From positions 1-64,000 of the forward strand of contig NZ_JALEGV010000037.1 in assembly GCF_022763245.1 (NCBI RefSeq): a stretch of 64,000 bases of DNA, written 5' to 3'. The DNA is from Oricola sp. GTDB taxonomy: Bacteria > Pseudomonadota > Alphaproteobacteria > Rhizobiales > Rhizobiaceae. Of this stretch, positions 1-8,219 are shown piece after piece. Under the pieces are notes generated by a model that was not told the origin of the DNA, did no database searches, and saw only the letters and a list, made by a program, of their open reading frames with translations. The position numbers and the translations under genes were made by a program. How positions within the stretch are numbered: the stretch's first letter is position 1; each line of letters begins with the position of its first letter.

Positions 1-176
1 AGCACGTCAATCCGAATGGCGGCGCGATCGCGCTGGGCCATCCGCTCGGCATGTCGGGCGCGCGCATCACCGGCACGGCGGCGCTGGAGCTGCAGGCCCG
101 CGGCGCCAAACGCGCGCTCGCCACCATGTGCATCGGCGTCGGCCAAGGCATCGCAATCGCCATCGAGGCGGTGTGA
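1..176 (+). CDS. Acetyl-CoA acetyltransferase / thiolase, C-terminal fragment
   Basis: Only the last 57 codons are inside the window, read from base 3 to the TGA at 174-176. The translation contains the thiolase motif [16 protein letters not shown] with its active-site His, then the CIGVGQG block that carries the C-terminal catalytic Cys. Thiolases condense two acyl-CoA units or cleave 3-ketoacyl-CoA in the cytoplasm. An SDR reductase lies about 400 bp downstream on the other strand. Whether this is PhaA for PHB synthesis or a degradative thiolase cannot be decided from the tail alone. Confidence 0.93.
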   Translation, partial: HVNPNGGAIALGHPLGMSGARITGTAALELQARGAKRALATMCIGVGQGIAIAIEAV

Positions 177-233
177 GCGGGATTGCAGGTCCGGTGCCGG
201 CGAGGCGAAGGGATTGAAAATCGCGCCTCGCGC

Positions 234-239
234 TATAAT
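234..239 (+). promoter_or_regulatory. Candidate -10 box for the DUF2218 gene
   Basis: A perfect TATAAT sits in a short AT-rich stretch after the thiolase gene, 43 bases before the chosen ATG. No good -35 lies at 16-18 bases; the nearest TTGAAA (214-219) leaves only 14. It could still promote the next gene, with a leader of roughly 35 bases. Confidence 0.4.
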
Positions 240-281
240 ATGATCAAAATACTCAACAATTAAAAGACGGGAATCTTGATC

Positions 282-569
282 ATGCAGAAAGCGACCGCCC
301 GCTTCGAAACGGCCCATGGGCGAAAATACCTCGCCCAGCTCTGCAAGCACTTCGGCCACAAGACCGAGGTGGAATATTCCGAGGACGAGGGGCGCTGCGC
401 CCTGTCGACGGGCCCGGCTGAGATGCATGCCGACGACGGCGGCATCACCTTCGACGTGCATGCCGAGGACGCGGCCGGCCTGGAGCGGGCCAAGGGGATC
501 ATCGTCAGCCACCTCGTTCGCTTCGCCTTTCGCGAAAACCTCGAGGAACTGGCCTGGTCCGAGGCTTGA
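282..569 (+). CDS. DUF2218 family protein
   Basis: Small acidic cytoplasmic protein of 95 residues with the DUF2218 layout: an early ARFET-type strand, a K-H-FGHK block, and a C-terminal LVRFAFRENLEELAW segment. The function is not established; family members often sit near iron or siderophore genes. I chose ATG 282, which follows the AGACGGG ribosome site at 265-271 by about ten bases. A TTG at 276 in the same frame would add two residues but is too close to that site. Its stop lies three bases from the convergent SDR gene's stop. Confidence 0.85.
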   Translation: MQKATARFETAHGRKYLAQLCKHFGHKTEVEYSEDEGRCALSTGPAEMHADDGGITFDVHAEDAAGLERAKGIIVSHLVRFAFRENLEELAWSEA

Positions 570-572
570 GCC

Positions 573-1397
573 CTACAGCGCCATCCCGCCATCGACCAGC
601 ATCACCTGGCCGGTGATGTAGTCGGATTCCGGCGCGCAGAAGAGGTAGACGCCGTTGGCGGCTTCGTCCGGCGTGCCGGCGCGGCCGAGCGGAATGGAGG
701 CCTTCACGCCCTCGATCACCTTGCTCGGAATGCCGACCGTGACTGTGTTGCCGTCGACGGTGACGGATCGCTTCTCGTCGGAGACCGCGGTCATGCGCGT
801 CTCGATATAGCCGAAGGCGACGCAATTGACGTTGACCTTGTGGCGTCCCCACTCCTTGGCGAGCGTCTTCGTCAGGCCGATGAGGCCCGCCTTGGCCGAG
901 GCGTAGTTGGCCTGGCCCATATTGCCATGCGTGCCCGACACCGAGGAGATGTTGACCACCTTGCGAAACACCTCGCGGCCGTCTCCGGCCTCGATCTCGG
1001 CGGCTTCGCGGATCGGCCCGGCGGCGGCACGCAGGATGCGGAACGGCGCCTTCAAATGGACGTCGAGCATCGCCTCGAACTGCTCGTCGCTCATCTTGTG
1101 GATCATCGCATCCCAGGTGTAGCCGGCATTGTTGACGATGATGTCGACGCCGCCGAAGGCGTCCATGCCCGCGGCGATGAAGCGGCCTGCGAAGGCGGGA
1201 TCGGTCACGCTGCCGACCGCGGCCACGGCCTCGCCGCCGGCCGCCCTGATCGTCGCGACGACCTCGTCCGCGGGCCCGGCCTCCAGGTCGTTGACCACCA
1301 CCTGCGCGCCTTCGGCCGCCAGCTTCAGCGCCACGGCGCGGCCGATCCCCCGTCCGGAACCGGTTACATAGGCGGTCTTGCCCGCGAGTTTCGCCAT
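573..1397 (-). CDS. SDR-family 3-oxoacyl reductase / hydroxyacyl dehydrogenase (FabG-like)
   Basis: A 274-residue classical short-chain dehydrogenase. It has the Rossmann motif TGSGRGIG near the N terminus, NNAG in the middle, and the catalytic Ser-Tyr-Lys set in ISSVSG...YASAKAG. It ends in the usual GQVMLVDGGMAL. It should reduce a 3-keto group, or oxidise the hydroxyl, with NAD(P). An insert between the NNAG and Ser regions makes it longer than typical FabG (about 245). The start at 1397 is preceded by an AGGGGGA ribosome site; frame-open sequence upstream is rejected. The nearby thiolase suggests acyl-CoA metabolism; PhaB is possible but not shown. Confidence 0.9.
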   Translation of the reverse strand: MAKLAGKTAYVTGSGRGIGRAVALKLAAEGAQVVVNDLEAGPADEVVATIRAAGGEAVAAVGSVTDPAFAGRFIAAGMDAFGGVDIIVNNAGYTWDAMIHKMSDEQFEAMLDVHLKAPFRILRAAAGPIREAAEIEAGDGREVFRKVVNISSVSGTHGNMGQANYASAKAGLIGLTKTLAKEWGRHKVNVNCVAFGYIETRMTAVSDEKRSVTVDGNTVTVGIPSKVIEGVKASIPLGRAGTPDEAANGVYLFCAPESDYITGQVMLVDGGMAL

Positions 1398-1479
1398 CGT
1401 GTTTCCCCCTCTGGCATGCCCGTTGCGCCGATTGCCGAGGTGCCCCCGGCATCCGGCCGAAGTCAAGGCGCAATTGCGG

Positions 1480-1689
1480 TCAACCTCGCCTCGCAAGGCC
1501 GCGGGCATAGCCGTTGCTGATCAGGCTCGTGAGCCGGTCGCGCTCGGCCTCAAGGAAGTCGTTGGCGATGAGCAGCGCGCGGATCGCGTCGCGTGGGTCG
1601 CCGCCGCACAGGACGATCGTCGCGTCGATGGCAGCCTCGATCTCGAGGACTTCGGCGGGGCGTTCCGGTTGGATCGGATCCTGGTCCAT
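1480..1689 (-). CDS. Small conserved-looking protein at the end of the dnaE2 operon
   Basis: This 69-residue acidic helical protein (starting MDQDPIQPERP and containing a run of aliphatic and charged residues around IEAAIDATIVLCGGDPRDAIRA) begins 12 bases after the dnaE2 stop on the same strand. The spacing implies cotranscription with the SOS mutasome genes. It has no signal peptide or membrane segment and no domain I recognise. Codon use matches its neighbours and the frame is clean, so I treat it as a real gene. A role as a mutasome accessory is only inferred from position. Confidence 0.6.
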   Translation of the reverse strand: MDQDPIQPERPAEVLEIEAAIDATIVLCGGDPRDAIRALLIANDFLEAERDRLTSLISNGYARGLARRG

Positions 1690-1701
1690 GGTCCTGTCCT
1701 G

Positions 1702-4700
1702 CTAATGAAAATTGCGGCCCTTGGGCAGCATGCGCACATTGCGCGGATGCCGCCACAGGCTGGGCGATTGGGTTCGGGTTGCGGCGGCGGGCGCCGACAG
1801 CGCCTCCATCAAATCGCCGGTCAGGTCGGTCAGGCGCTGGGCGACGACATGGGTCACGCCCTGTTCCTGCTGCAGCACGCCCTCGATCGCCACCATGCGC
1901 GCGCCCATCACGATGCGGCGATGTTTTTCGAAGACCTTCGGCCAGACGATGGCGTTGGCGATGCCGGTCTCGTCCTCCAGCGTCATGAAGATGACGCCGC
2001 TGGCGGTGCCGGGCCGCTGACGCACCAGCACCAGTCCCGCCACCTGCACCCGGCGGCGGTTGCCGTGATTGTCCAGCGCCTTGGCCGTGACGATGCCCCG
2101 ACCGGATATCTGTTCGCGCAGGAAGGCGACGGGATGCGCCTTGAGCGACAGGCTGAGCGCCGAATAGTCCTCCACCACCTGTTCGCCGGGCTGGAGTTCC
2201 GGCAATTCGACATGCGCCTGTTCCTGCAGCAGCGCGGCGATGCCGTTGCTGTCGCGGGCAAAAAGCGGCAGGTCGTCCTCCCGGACCAGCCGGCCGGCCA
2301 TGCCCGCAAGCCCCTTGATCTCCCACAGCGCCGCGCGCCGGTCGAGCCCGATGGAGCGGAAGGCGTCGGCATTGGCGAGTCGCTCCAGACTGCCCCGGTC
2401 GAGGCGCGTGCGCACATGAAAGTCGCGCATGGACGTGAAGGGGCCGTCGCGGGCGGCGATCAGGATCCGGGCCGCGTCCTCGCGCAGCCCGTCCACCTGC
2501 CGCAAGCCGAGCCGGATGGCGCAGGCATTGCCGCCGAGGCCGGTGGGCGCGGCCGGCCTGTCCAGCGGCTCCAGCGCATGGTCCCATAGACTGTGATTGA
2601 CGTCGACGGGACGCACGACGCCCTCGTGCTCGCGAAAATCCCGGACGATGGAGGAGGCGGAATAGAACCCCATCGGCTGGGAATTGAGCAGCGCGCAGGC
2701 AAAGGCGTCGGGATAGTGGCATTTCAGCCAGGACGAGGCATAGGCGAGCAGCGCGAAACTGGCCGAATGGCTTTCCGGGAAACCGTAATCGGAAAAGCCG
2801 CGGATCTGGTCGAAACAGCGTTCGGAAAACTCCGGCGTGTAGCCATTGCCGATCATGCCCCTGACGAAATCGGTCTTGAACTGTTCCACCGTGCCGTGAT
2901 TGCGGAACGAGGCCATGGCGCGGCGCAGCCGGTCGGCCTTTTCCGGCGGGAAGCCGGCGCCGACGATGGCGATCTTCATCGCCTGTTCCTGGAACAGCGG
3001 TACGCCCAGCGTCTTCTTCAACACCGCTTCGAGTTCGGTCGAGGGGTAGTCCACGCTTTCCAGCCCCTGCCGCCGCTTCAGATAGGGATGCACCATGCCG
3101 CCCTGGATCGGACCGGGCCGCACGATGGCGATCTCGATGACGAGGTCGTAGAAGTTTTGCGGTTTCAGCCGCGGCAGCATCGACATCTGGGCGCGGCTTT
3201 CGATCTGGAAGACGCCGACCGTGTCGGCCTTCTGGATCATCGCATAGGTCTCCGGATCCTCGCGTTGGATGTTCGCGAGCGTGATGTCGGCGCCGTAATG
3301 GTCGCGCACGAGGTCGAAACATTTGCGCAGGCAGGTCAGCATGCCGAGCGACAGCACGTCGACCTTGAGGATGTTGAGCGCGTCGAGATCGTCCTTATCC
3401 CACTCCACCACGGTGCGGTCCTCCATCGCCGCATTGGCGATGGGCACGACCTCGTCGAGGGGCGTGTCCGTGATGACGAAACCACCCACATGCTGCGACA
3501 GGTGGCGGGGAAAGCCGATCAGTTGCGTCACCAGCTTCAGCGTCTGCGTCACGCGGGCGTCCTGCGGGTCGAGGCCGGCCTGGGCGATGCTGTCGCGCGA
3601 CGGTGCCGAGGACGACCAGCCCCACACCATGCCGTTGACCGCGTTGATGATGTCCGGCGACAGGCCCATCACCTTGCCGACGTCGCGCACGGCGCTGCGG
3701 CTGCGGTAGCGGATGACGGTGGCGGCGAGCCCGGCGCGGTGGCGGCCGTATTTTTCGTAGATGTGCTGGATCACCTCCTCGCGCCGCTCATGCTCGAAAT
3801 CGACGTCGATATCCGGCGGCTCGCCCCGCGCCGCCGAGATGAAGCGCTCGAACAGGAGGTCGATCTCCGTCGGGTTCACCGAGGTGATGCCGAGGCAGAA
3901 GCAGACGACCGAATTGGCCGAGGAGCCGCGCCCCTGGCACAGGATCGGCGGCTTGAGGGACCGCGCGTAATCCACGATGCCGTGCACGGTGAGGAAGAAG
4001 GGTGCGAAATCCAGTTCGCCGATCAGCTTGAGTTCATGCGTGATCGCGGCGCGGACCGTGTCCGGCAGCCCGTCGGGAAACCGGTTCGCAGCGCCCAGCC
4101 AGGCAAGCCGTTCCAGTTCCTCCTGCGGCGTGGCGCTCTGGCCGGCGGTTTCCTTCGGATAGTCGTGTGACAATTCGTCGAGGCTGAATGTGCAGTCGCG
4201 CATGATCTCCGCCGTCCGCGCGACGGCGTGTTCGTATCCCGACAAGAGCCGGGTCATTTCGGCCGGCGCCTTCAGGTGGCGTTCGGCGTTCGGTTGCAGG
4301 CAGAAACCGGCGTCTTCGATTGTCAGATGGTTGCGGATGCAGGTGAGCACGTCCTGCAGCGGCCGGCGGTCCGGGATGTGGTAGAGCGCGTCATTGGTGG
4401 CGACCAGCGGTGTGCCGTGCCGGCGCGCGAGGACGTCGAGGGCGGCGAAACGCGCCTGGTCGTTCGAGCGATAGCGCGGCGCGAGCGCCAGCAGGGTCTG
4501 GCGCGCAAACAGCCCGGAAAGCCGCGCCAGCCCGTTCTTGAAGGCCGCGTCGATCTCGTAGGGCGGCATGGCGATCAGCCGCTGGCCGGCGCCGAGCAGC
4601 ACTAGATCGTCGAAATCGAGATGGCATTCGCCCTTGGGTGCGCGCCGGCTGCCGACGGTCAGGAGCTTGGTCAGCCGGCCATAGGCGGCGCGATCGGTCG

Positions 4701-4953
4701 GATAGCAGATCACCTCGAAACCGTCGCGCAGCACCAGCCGCACCCCGACCAGCAGCCGGACGCCATGCGCCTTCGCCGCCACATGGGCGCGCACGATGCC
4801 GGCCAGCGTGTTGCGGTCGGCCACGCCGATGGCCGCCAAGCCGAGTTTCGCGGCCGTCTCCACGAATTCGCCGGCATGCGACCCGCCATGCAGGAAGCTG
4901 AAATTGCTGGTCACGGCCAGTTCGGCATAGGTGATGTCAGACGACGCCGGCAT
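1702..4953 (-). CDS. dnaE2: Error-prone DNA polymerase III alpha subunit DnaE2 (ImuC)
   Basis: This 1083-residue C-family polymerase is the catalytic part of the ImuA-ImuB-DnaE2 translesion mutasome. It begins with a PHP domain (NFSFLHGGSH near residue 17). The catalytic acidic motif PPDIDVDFEHERREEV lies near 379-394, and GFSDYGFPESHSASFA, a DnaE hallmark, follows. An OB-fold region with LSLSLKAHP is near the C terminus. Length matches the family. Start 4953 overlaps the imuB stop by one base (TGATG), showing translational coupling. The open frame continues upstream antisense-free into imuB, but that extension is spurious. Expression should follow the LexA box upstream of imuA. Confidence 0.97.
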   Translation of the reverse strand: MPASSDITYAELAVTSNFSFLHGGSHAGEFVETAAKLGLAAIGVADRNTLAGIVRAHVAAKAHGVRLLVGVRLVLRDGFEVICYPTDRAAYGRLTKLLTVGSRRAPKGECHLDFDDLVLLGAGQRLIAMPPYEIDAAFKNGLARLSGLFARQTLLALAPRYRSNDQARFAALDVLARRHGTPLVATNDALYHIPDRRPLQDVLTCIRNHLTIEDAGFCLQPNAERHLKAPAEMTRLLSGYEHAVARTAEIMRDCTFSLDELSHDYPKETAGQSATPQEELERLAWLGAANRFPDGLPDTVRAAITHELKLIGELDFAPFFLTVHGIVDYARSLKPPILCQGRGSSANSVVCFCLGITSVNPTEIDLLFERFISAARGEPPDIDVDFEHERREEVIQHIYEKYGRHRAGLAATVIRYRSRSAVRDVGKVMGLSPDIINAVNGMVWGWSSSAPSRDSIAQAGLDPQDARVTQTLKLVTQLIGFPRHLSQHVGGFVITDTPLDEVVPIANAAMEDRTVVEWDKDDLDALNILKVDVLSLGMLTCLRKCFDLVRDHYGADITLANIQREDPETYAMIQKADTVGVFQIESRAQMSMLPRLKPQNFYDLVIEIAIVRPGPIQGGMVHPYLKRRQGLESVDYPSTELEAVLKKTLGVPLFQEQAMKIAIVGAGFPPEKADRLRRAMASFRNHGTVEQFKTDFVRGMIGNGYTPEFSERCFDQIRGFSDYGFPESHSASFALLAYASSWLKCHYPDAFACALLNSQPMGFYSASSIVRDFREHEGVVRPVDVNHSLWDHALEPLDRPAAPTGLGGNACAIRLGLRQVDGLREDAARILIAARDGPFTSMRDFHVRTRLDRGSLERLANADAFRSIGLDRRAALWEIKGLAGMAGRLVREDDLPLFARDSNGIAALLQEQAHVELPELQPGEQVVEDYSALSLSLKAHPVAFLREQISGRGIVTAKALDNHGNRRRVQVAGLVLVRQRPGTASGVIFMTLEDETGIANAIVWPKVFEKHRRIVMGARMVAIEGVLQQEQGVTHVVAQRLTDLTGDLMEALSAPAAATRTQSPSLWRHPRNVRMLPKGRNFH

Positions 4954-6524
4954 CACGAAAACATCCCGTGGATGAACCAGCGCGGCTGGTCGTTCGTCCG
5001 CTCGTAAAGCCCGTCGCGATAAAGCCAGAAGCGCCGGCCGGTCTCGTCCTCGACGCGGTAATAGTCGCGGGTCTGCCGGCTGACATTGCCGCGCAGCCAC
5101 CATTCCGGCGCGATGCGTTCCGGCCCCTCGGCGCGGGTGATGCGATGCGAGACGCGTCGCCACTGGAACCGTGCCGGCGGCTTGTCGGGCATTTCCACGA
5201 CGACGTCGACCGGCTCGGGCGTGTCGAACAGCAGCACCGGCCGGGCGAAGGCGGCGTCGTTCTGGCGCGCGCGCATATGGGCCAGCCAGTCGCGATCCGG
5301 CCGTGCGTCGAGCATGGAAACCCGCTCGAAGCCGCGTTCGGGCACATAGCTGGCGCGCGGCGCGAACCGCACCACGTTGCGCGGGCCGAAGCGGTTGGCC
5401 AGCCGGTCGATCAGGGGCGCGATGTCGCCTGCCTGCGTGTCCTCGCCGGGCATGGCCAGCCCGTGCTGGACGGCGTCGGCGTCCTCGACGTCGAAGGCGG
5501 CGAGCGTCGCCGTCTCGAAGCCGAAACCGGCATGGTCGCGGATGCGGTCGAGCCTTTCGCCGAGCAGGCGGGCCAGGTGGTCGGCGTCGCGGCTGAGGCT
5601 GGAGGTGCGGATCGCGAGCGTCTCGCGCCAGCCGTCGACCCGGTAGAGTGCCAGTTCGACGCGCCGCGCCGCCTTGCCGGCATGGTCGAGAACCCGCGTC
5701 AACTCGCCGCTGAGCCGGCCGATCGTCGTCTCCACGGCGTCCAGCGTGACGATCGGCTCGGCGAAGCGGCAGGCTGCCTGGTAGAAGGGCGGCGCGCAGA
5801 GGGGGCCGAAGCTCTCGTCCTCCGATCCGAGCGCCTGGTCGAGCCGCAGGACCGGCAGCGGGCCGAAGCGGGTGACGAGCGGCGCGCGCGGCTTGCCGAT
5901 CAGCAGGCCGATCCGCTCGAGCCCCAGCCGCTTCAGCCCGGCGACCGTCTCCTCCGCCAGCCGCAGCCCGGCGACGGGCAGCGGCGCCAGTCGCGCGCCG
6001 GTCTCGCCGCGGGCGACATGGGTGATCTCCTCGGACCCGAACCGAGCGAGCGCCCAGCCGGCGCCGATGGTCGGCACGACGGCGAGCCGCGCGGTCAGGC
6101 CGAACCCCGCGAGCCGTCCGGCCAGGTCTTCGGCCAGCCTTTCCTCGCCGCCGAACAGATGCGCGCAGCCGTCGATGTCGAGGCACAGCCCGTCGGGGGC
6201 TTCCATGCGCACCAGCGGGCTGTAGCGCTGGCACCAGAAGGCCAGCCGCCGCAGCGCCTGCCTGTCGCCGGCCGCATCGGCGGCTTCGACGACGAGCGGC
6301 GGATGCATGGCGCGCGCGTCGGTCGTCGCCATGCCGGCAAAAAGCCCGAGCGCTTCGGCTGCGCCATTGGCGGCGGTGATGCGGGCGCCGCTTTCGGCCA
6401 TGTCGGACAGGACGAGCGGGGTCGTCGCGTCAGCCGGCAGCGCGTTGCCCTGTGTGAAGGCCAAACGACCGCTGCGGCGTTCGATCGGCCAGCGGGGCAG
6501 CCAGACGGAAAGATAGCGTTTCAT
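4953..6524 (-). CDS. imuB: Y-family polymerase-like protein ImuB
   Basis: A 523-residue Y-family homologue. In characterised systems ImuB is catalytically inactive and bridges DnaE2 to the beta clamp. It opens MKRYLSVWLPRW and carries the ImuB signature RYSPLVRMEAPDGLCLDIDG, followed by HLFGG. Its C terminus holds the WWLRG...DYYRVEDETGRRFWLYRDG block and ends WFIHGMFS. I chose ATG 6524 because the conserved MKRYL start falls there; the longer frame to 6584 adds an unconserved tail. It overlaps the end of imuA by 95 bases and the dnaE2 start by one base. Confidence 0.95.
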   Translation of the reverse strand: MKRYLSVWLPRWPIERRSGRLAFTQGNALPADATTPLVLSDMAESGARITAANGAAEALGLFAGMATTDARAMHPPLVVEAADAAGDRQALRRLAFWCQRYSPLVRMEAPDGLCLDIDGCAHLFGGEERLAEDLAGRLAGFGLTARLAVVPTIGAGWALARFGSEEITHVARGETGARLAPLPVAGLRLAEETVAGLKRLGLERIGLLIGKPRAPLVTRFGPLPVLRLDQALGSEDESFGPLCAPPFYQAACRFAEPIVTLDAVETTIGRLSGELTRVLDHAGKAARRVELALYRVDGWRETLAIRTSSLSRDADHLARLLGERLDRIRDHAGFGFETATLAAFDVEDADAVQHGLAMPGEDTQAGDIAPLIDRLANRFGPRNVVRFAPRASYVPERGFERVSMLDARPDRDWLAHMRARQNDAAFARPVLLFDTPEPVDVVVEMPDKPPARFQWRRVSHRITRAEGPERIAPEWWLRGNVSRQTRDYYRVEDETGRRFWLYRDGLYERTNDQPRWFIHGMFS

Positions 6525-7224
6525 GGTTCCACTCGAGATGCCATTGCCCGCGTCCGCCCCTGCGGGATCTGAGAAGATGGACATGCCAGCGCGGCGCGGT
6601 GAGGCCCGGAACGGCCTGCCCGGCGCGGGGCGCTGCGATGCCCGGTTCTGCGGCGACCGACCAACGTGTCATCGCCGCGGTTGCCCCGCCCGCCTGCGGG
6701 TGCGTGGCGAAGACCAGTGCGGTCACGCCATGCCTTGCCGCCCCCAGCACCAGTCGCCGGCTGGGGGTGAAGTCGTAGAAACGGTCGTTTTCCGGCAGGA
6801 TGCCGGTGACGACGGACACGGCCCTGTTGGCCAGCGCCTCCTCCAGCGCCCAGAGCATGGTCTGCGTCTTCGGCGCGCTGACATGGATCAGCCGGTCCGG
6901 ATCGATGCCGAAGGCGGCGAGCCCGTCGGGGTGGAGCGCGCCATGGCTCGCCGTCTGATAGGCCGGCAGCACCCACAGCATGGGGCCGGGCCGCGTGTCG
7001 AGAATGCGCGCCGCCATGCCTAGGCCGAAGCCGAGCGCGGCGGGAAAGTCGGCATATGTCGCCGGCAGGACCTCATGCAGCGCGCCGGTGGCGAAGCCGC
7101 CTTCGGGCAGGCTCGCGTCGAAATCCGCCGCGCCGGAGCCGACGACCGGCCAACTCCGTTCGTCCGCACGCTCCGCCTGGCCGATCTTCTTGCGCAACTC
7201 GTCGAGGAGGGCAGGGTCGTTCAT
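6430..7224 (-). CDS. imuA: RecA-like mutasome protein ImuA
   Basis: A 264-residue RecA/SulA-related protein, first gene of the SOS mutasome operon. The sequence has GALHEVLPA, then VLPAYQ, then HVSAPKTQTMLWALEEAL, and ends in the W-H-V-H-L-L-R-S-R-R-G-G-R-G-Q-W-H-LEW region typical of ImuA. Start 7224 (MNDPALLDEL) is favoured over 7263, which precedes a low-complexity Gly/Arg stretch. The last 31 codons overlap the start of imuB in another frame. It acts in the cytoplasm with ImuB and DnaE2 in induced mutagenesis. A LexA box lies 135 bases upstream. Confidence 0.92.
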   Translation of the reverse strand: MNDPALLDELRKKIGQAERADERSWPVVGSGAADFDASLPEGGFATGALHEVLPATYADFPAALGFGLGMAARILDTRPGPMLWVLPAYQTASHGALHPDGLAAFGIDPDRLIHVSAPKTQTMLWALEEALANRAVSVVTGILPENDRFYDFTPSRRLVLGAARHGVTALVFATHPQAGGATAAMTRWSVAAEPGIAAPRAGQAVPGLTAPRWHVHLLRSRRGGRGQWHLEWNHETLSFRLAAPLADRTPQRSFGLHTGQRAAG

Positions 7225-7358
7225 GCCGCGCCCCCGCCGGCAATGGCCCATGCGCGGCCCCATGCGCGCGCGAACCCGGCCATGGCGGGCCGTCCGTGAA
7301 CGCGAAAAAGCCCGTTCCCGGGCGCAAGGGGCGAGATCGTCTGCATGATCTCATGAAA

Positions 7359-7373
7359 GAACAAAACAGGAAC
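7359..7373 (-). promoter_or_regulatory. LexA (SOS) box controlling imuA-imuB-dnaE2
   Basis: GAACAAAACAGGAAC on the plus strand reads GTTC-N7-GTTC on the minus strand, the alphaproteobacterial LexA consensus, with an exact N7 spacer. On the minus strand it fills the spacer between a TTGCAT (-35-like) and a TTTCAT (-10-like) 17 bases apart, so bound LexA would block polymerase. It lies 135 bases before the imuA ATG. Confidence 0.9.
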
Positions 7374-7445
7374 AAATGCAACAGGAGTCTGCGCCGGCAG
7401 GAGCGAAACCTGCCCAAGGGTCAGGGAGCGAAAAGCTGAAAGTCC

Positions 7446-8102
7446 CTAGAACTCCACCTCGAGTTCGATGATCTCGTCCGGCTCGGCCAGCGCGCCTTCC
7501 TCCCACGCCTTCATCAGCGGCCAGTCGAAGACATGGTCGCAATAGGCGGCGAGTTGCGGTTCCAGTTCGACGGCATAGGTGCGGAAGCGGGTGCAGACCG
7601 GCGCATACATGGCGTCGGCCACGGTCGGCGTCTCGCCGAACAGGAACGGCCCGCCATAGGTGTCGAGACATTCGCGCCAGATGGCCTTGATGCGCTCCAC
7701 ATCCGGGCGCGCGCCGGAAAATATCTTGAAGGATTTGTGCCGCGCCTTGATGTTCATCGGCAGCGCCGAGCGCAGATTGGCGAAGCCGGAATGCATCTCC
7801 CCGCAAAAGGCGCGGCAATGGGCGCGGGCGGCCATGTCGTTGGGCCACAGTCCCGCCTTCGGGCGGATCTCGGCGAGATATTCGGCGATCGCCAGCGTGT
7901 CCCAGACCGTCACGCCCTCATTGGTCAGGCGCGGAACCAGCACCGACGGCGACAGGAGCAGCAGTTCCTGGCGCATTTCCGGACTGTCCAGGTCGGCCAT
8001 CGCCTCCTCGAAATCGAGGCCGGCCATGCGGCACAGAAGCCATCCGCGCAGCGACCAGGAGGAATAGTTCTTGGAGGAGATCGTCAGGATTGCCCGGGAC
8101 AT
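7446..8102 (-). CDS. Glutathione S-transferase family protein
   Basis: A 218-residue cytosolic GST-type protein. The N-terminal thioredoxin-like half shows SSKNYSSWSLRGWLL, with a candidate catalytic Ser/Tyr. VPRLTNEGVTVWDTLAIAEYL contains the cis-Pro and the glutathione-binding D/T pair. The C-terminal helical half contains GPFLFGETPTVADAMYAP, the usual GST N-cap and hydrophobic-staple region. It conjugates or reduces substrates with glutathione; the substrate is unknown. It stands alone, divergent from phaZ, and shares with it an intergenic region bearing a 12-bp inverted repeat. Confidence 0.93.
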   Translation of the reverse strand: MSRAILTISSKNYSSWSLRGWLLCRMAGLDFEEAMADLDSPEMRQELLLLSPSVLVPRLTNEGVTVWDTLAIAEYLAEIRPKAGLWPNDMAARAHCRAFCGEMHSGFANLRSALPMNIKARHKSFKIFSGARPDVERIKAIWRECLDTYGGPFLFGETPTVADAMYAPVCTRFRTYAVELEPQLAAYCDHVFDWPLMKAWEEGALAEPDEIIELEVEF

Positions 8103-8150
8103 GCCGTCTTCGTCTCGTTGGTTTGGGTTGCCTCAGAAGACAATCTTCTC

Positions 8151-8187
8151 GCATTGCAAAAAAATTTGCACTAGCTTTTTGCAATGC
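8151..8187. promoter_or_regulatory. 12-bp perfect inverted repeat between GST and phaZ
   Basis: GCATTGCAAAAA (8151-8162) is mirrored exactly by TTTTTGCAATGC (8176-8187) across a 13-base spacer that itself holds another TTTGCA. It lies 33 bases before the phaZ start. TTGC/GCAA-rich dyads are the kind of site bound by PhaR-type PHB regulators, so an operator for phaZ is plausible. A hairpin role is possible but less likely upstream of a gene. Confidence 0.6.
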
Positions 8188-8219
8188 ACCTTGATCGTCG
8201 GTTTTCGGGGCCCCTTTGA

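Noticed and set aside
2593-4170. 525-codon plus-strand open frame
   Set aside because: It lies antisense to the confirmed dnaE2 reading frame and has low-complexity composition typical of high-GC shadows.
1702-6234. Single 1510-codon open frame covering dnaE2 and most of imuB
   Set aside because: The part above 4953 is another frame inside imuB with Arg/Ala-rich shadow sequence. DnaE2 homology starts at the ATG at 4953, which overlaps the imuB stop.
4968-6572. 534-codon plus-strand open frame
   Set aside because: It is antisense to imuB, is Ala/Gly/Arg biased and has no recognisable domain.
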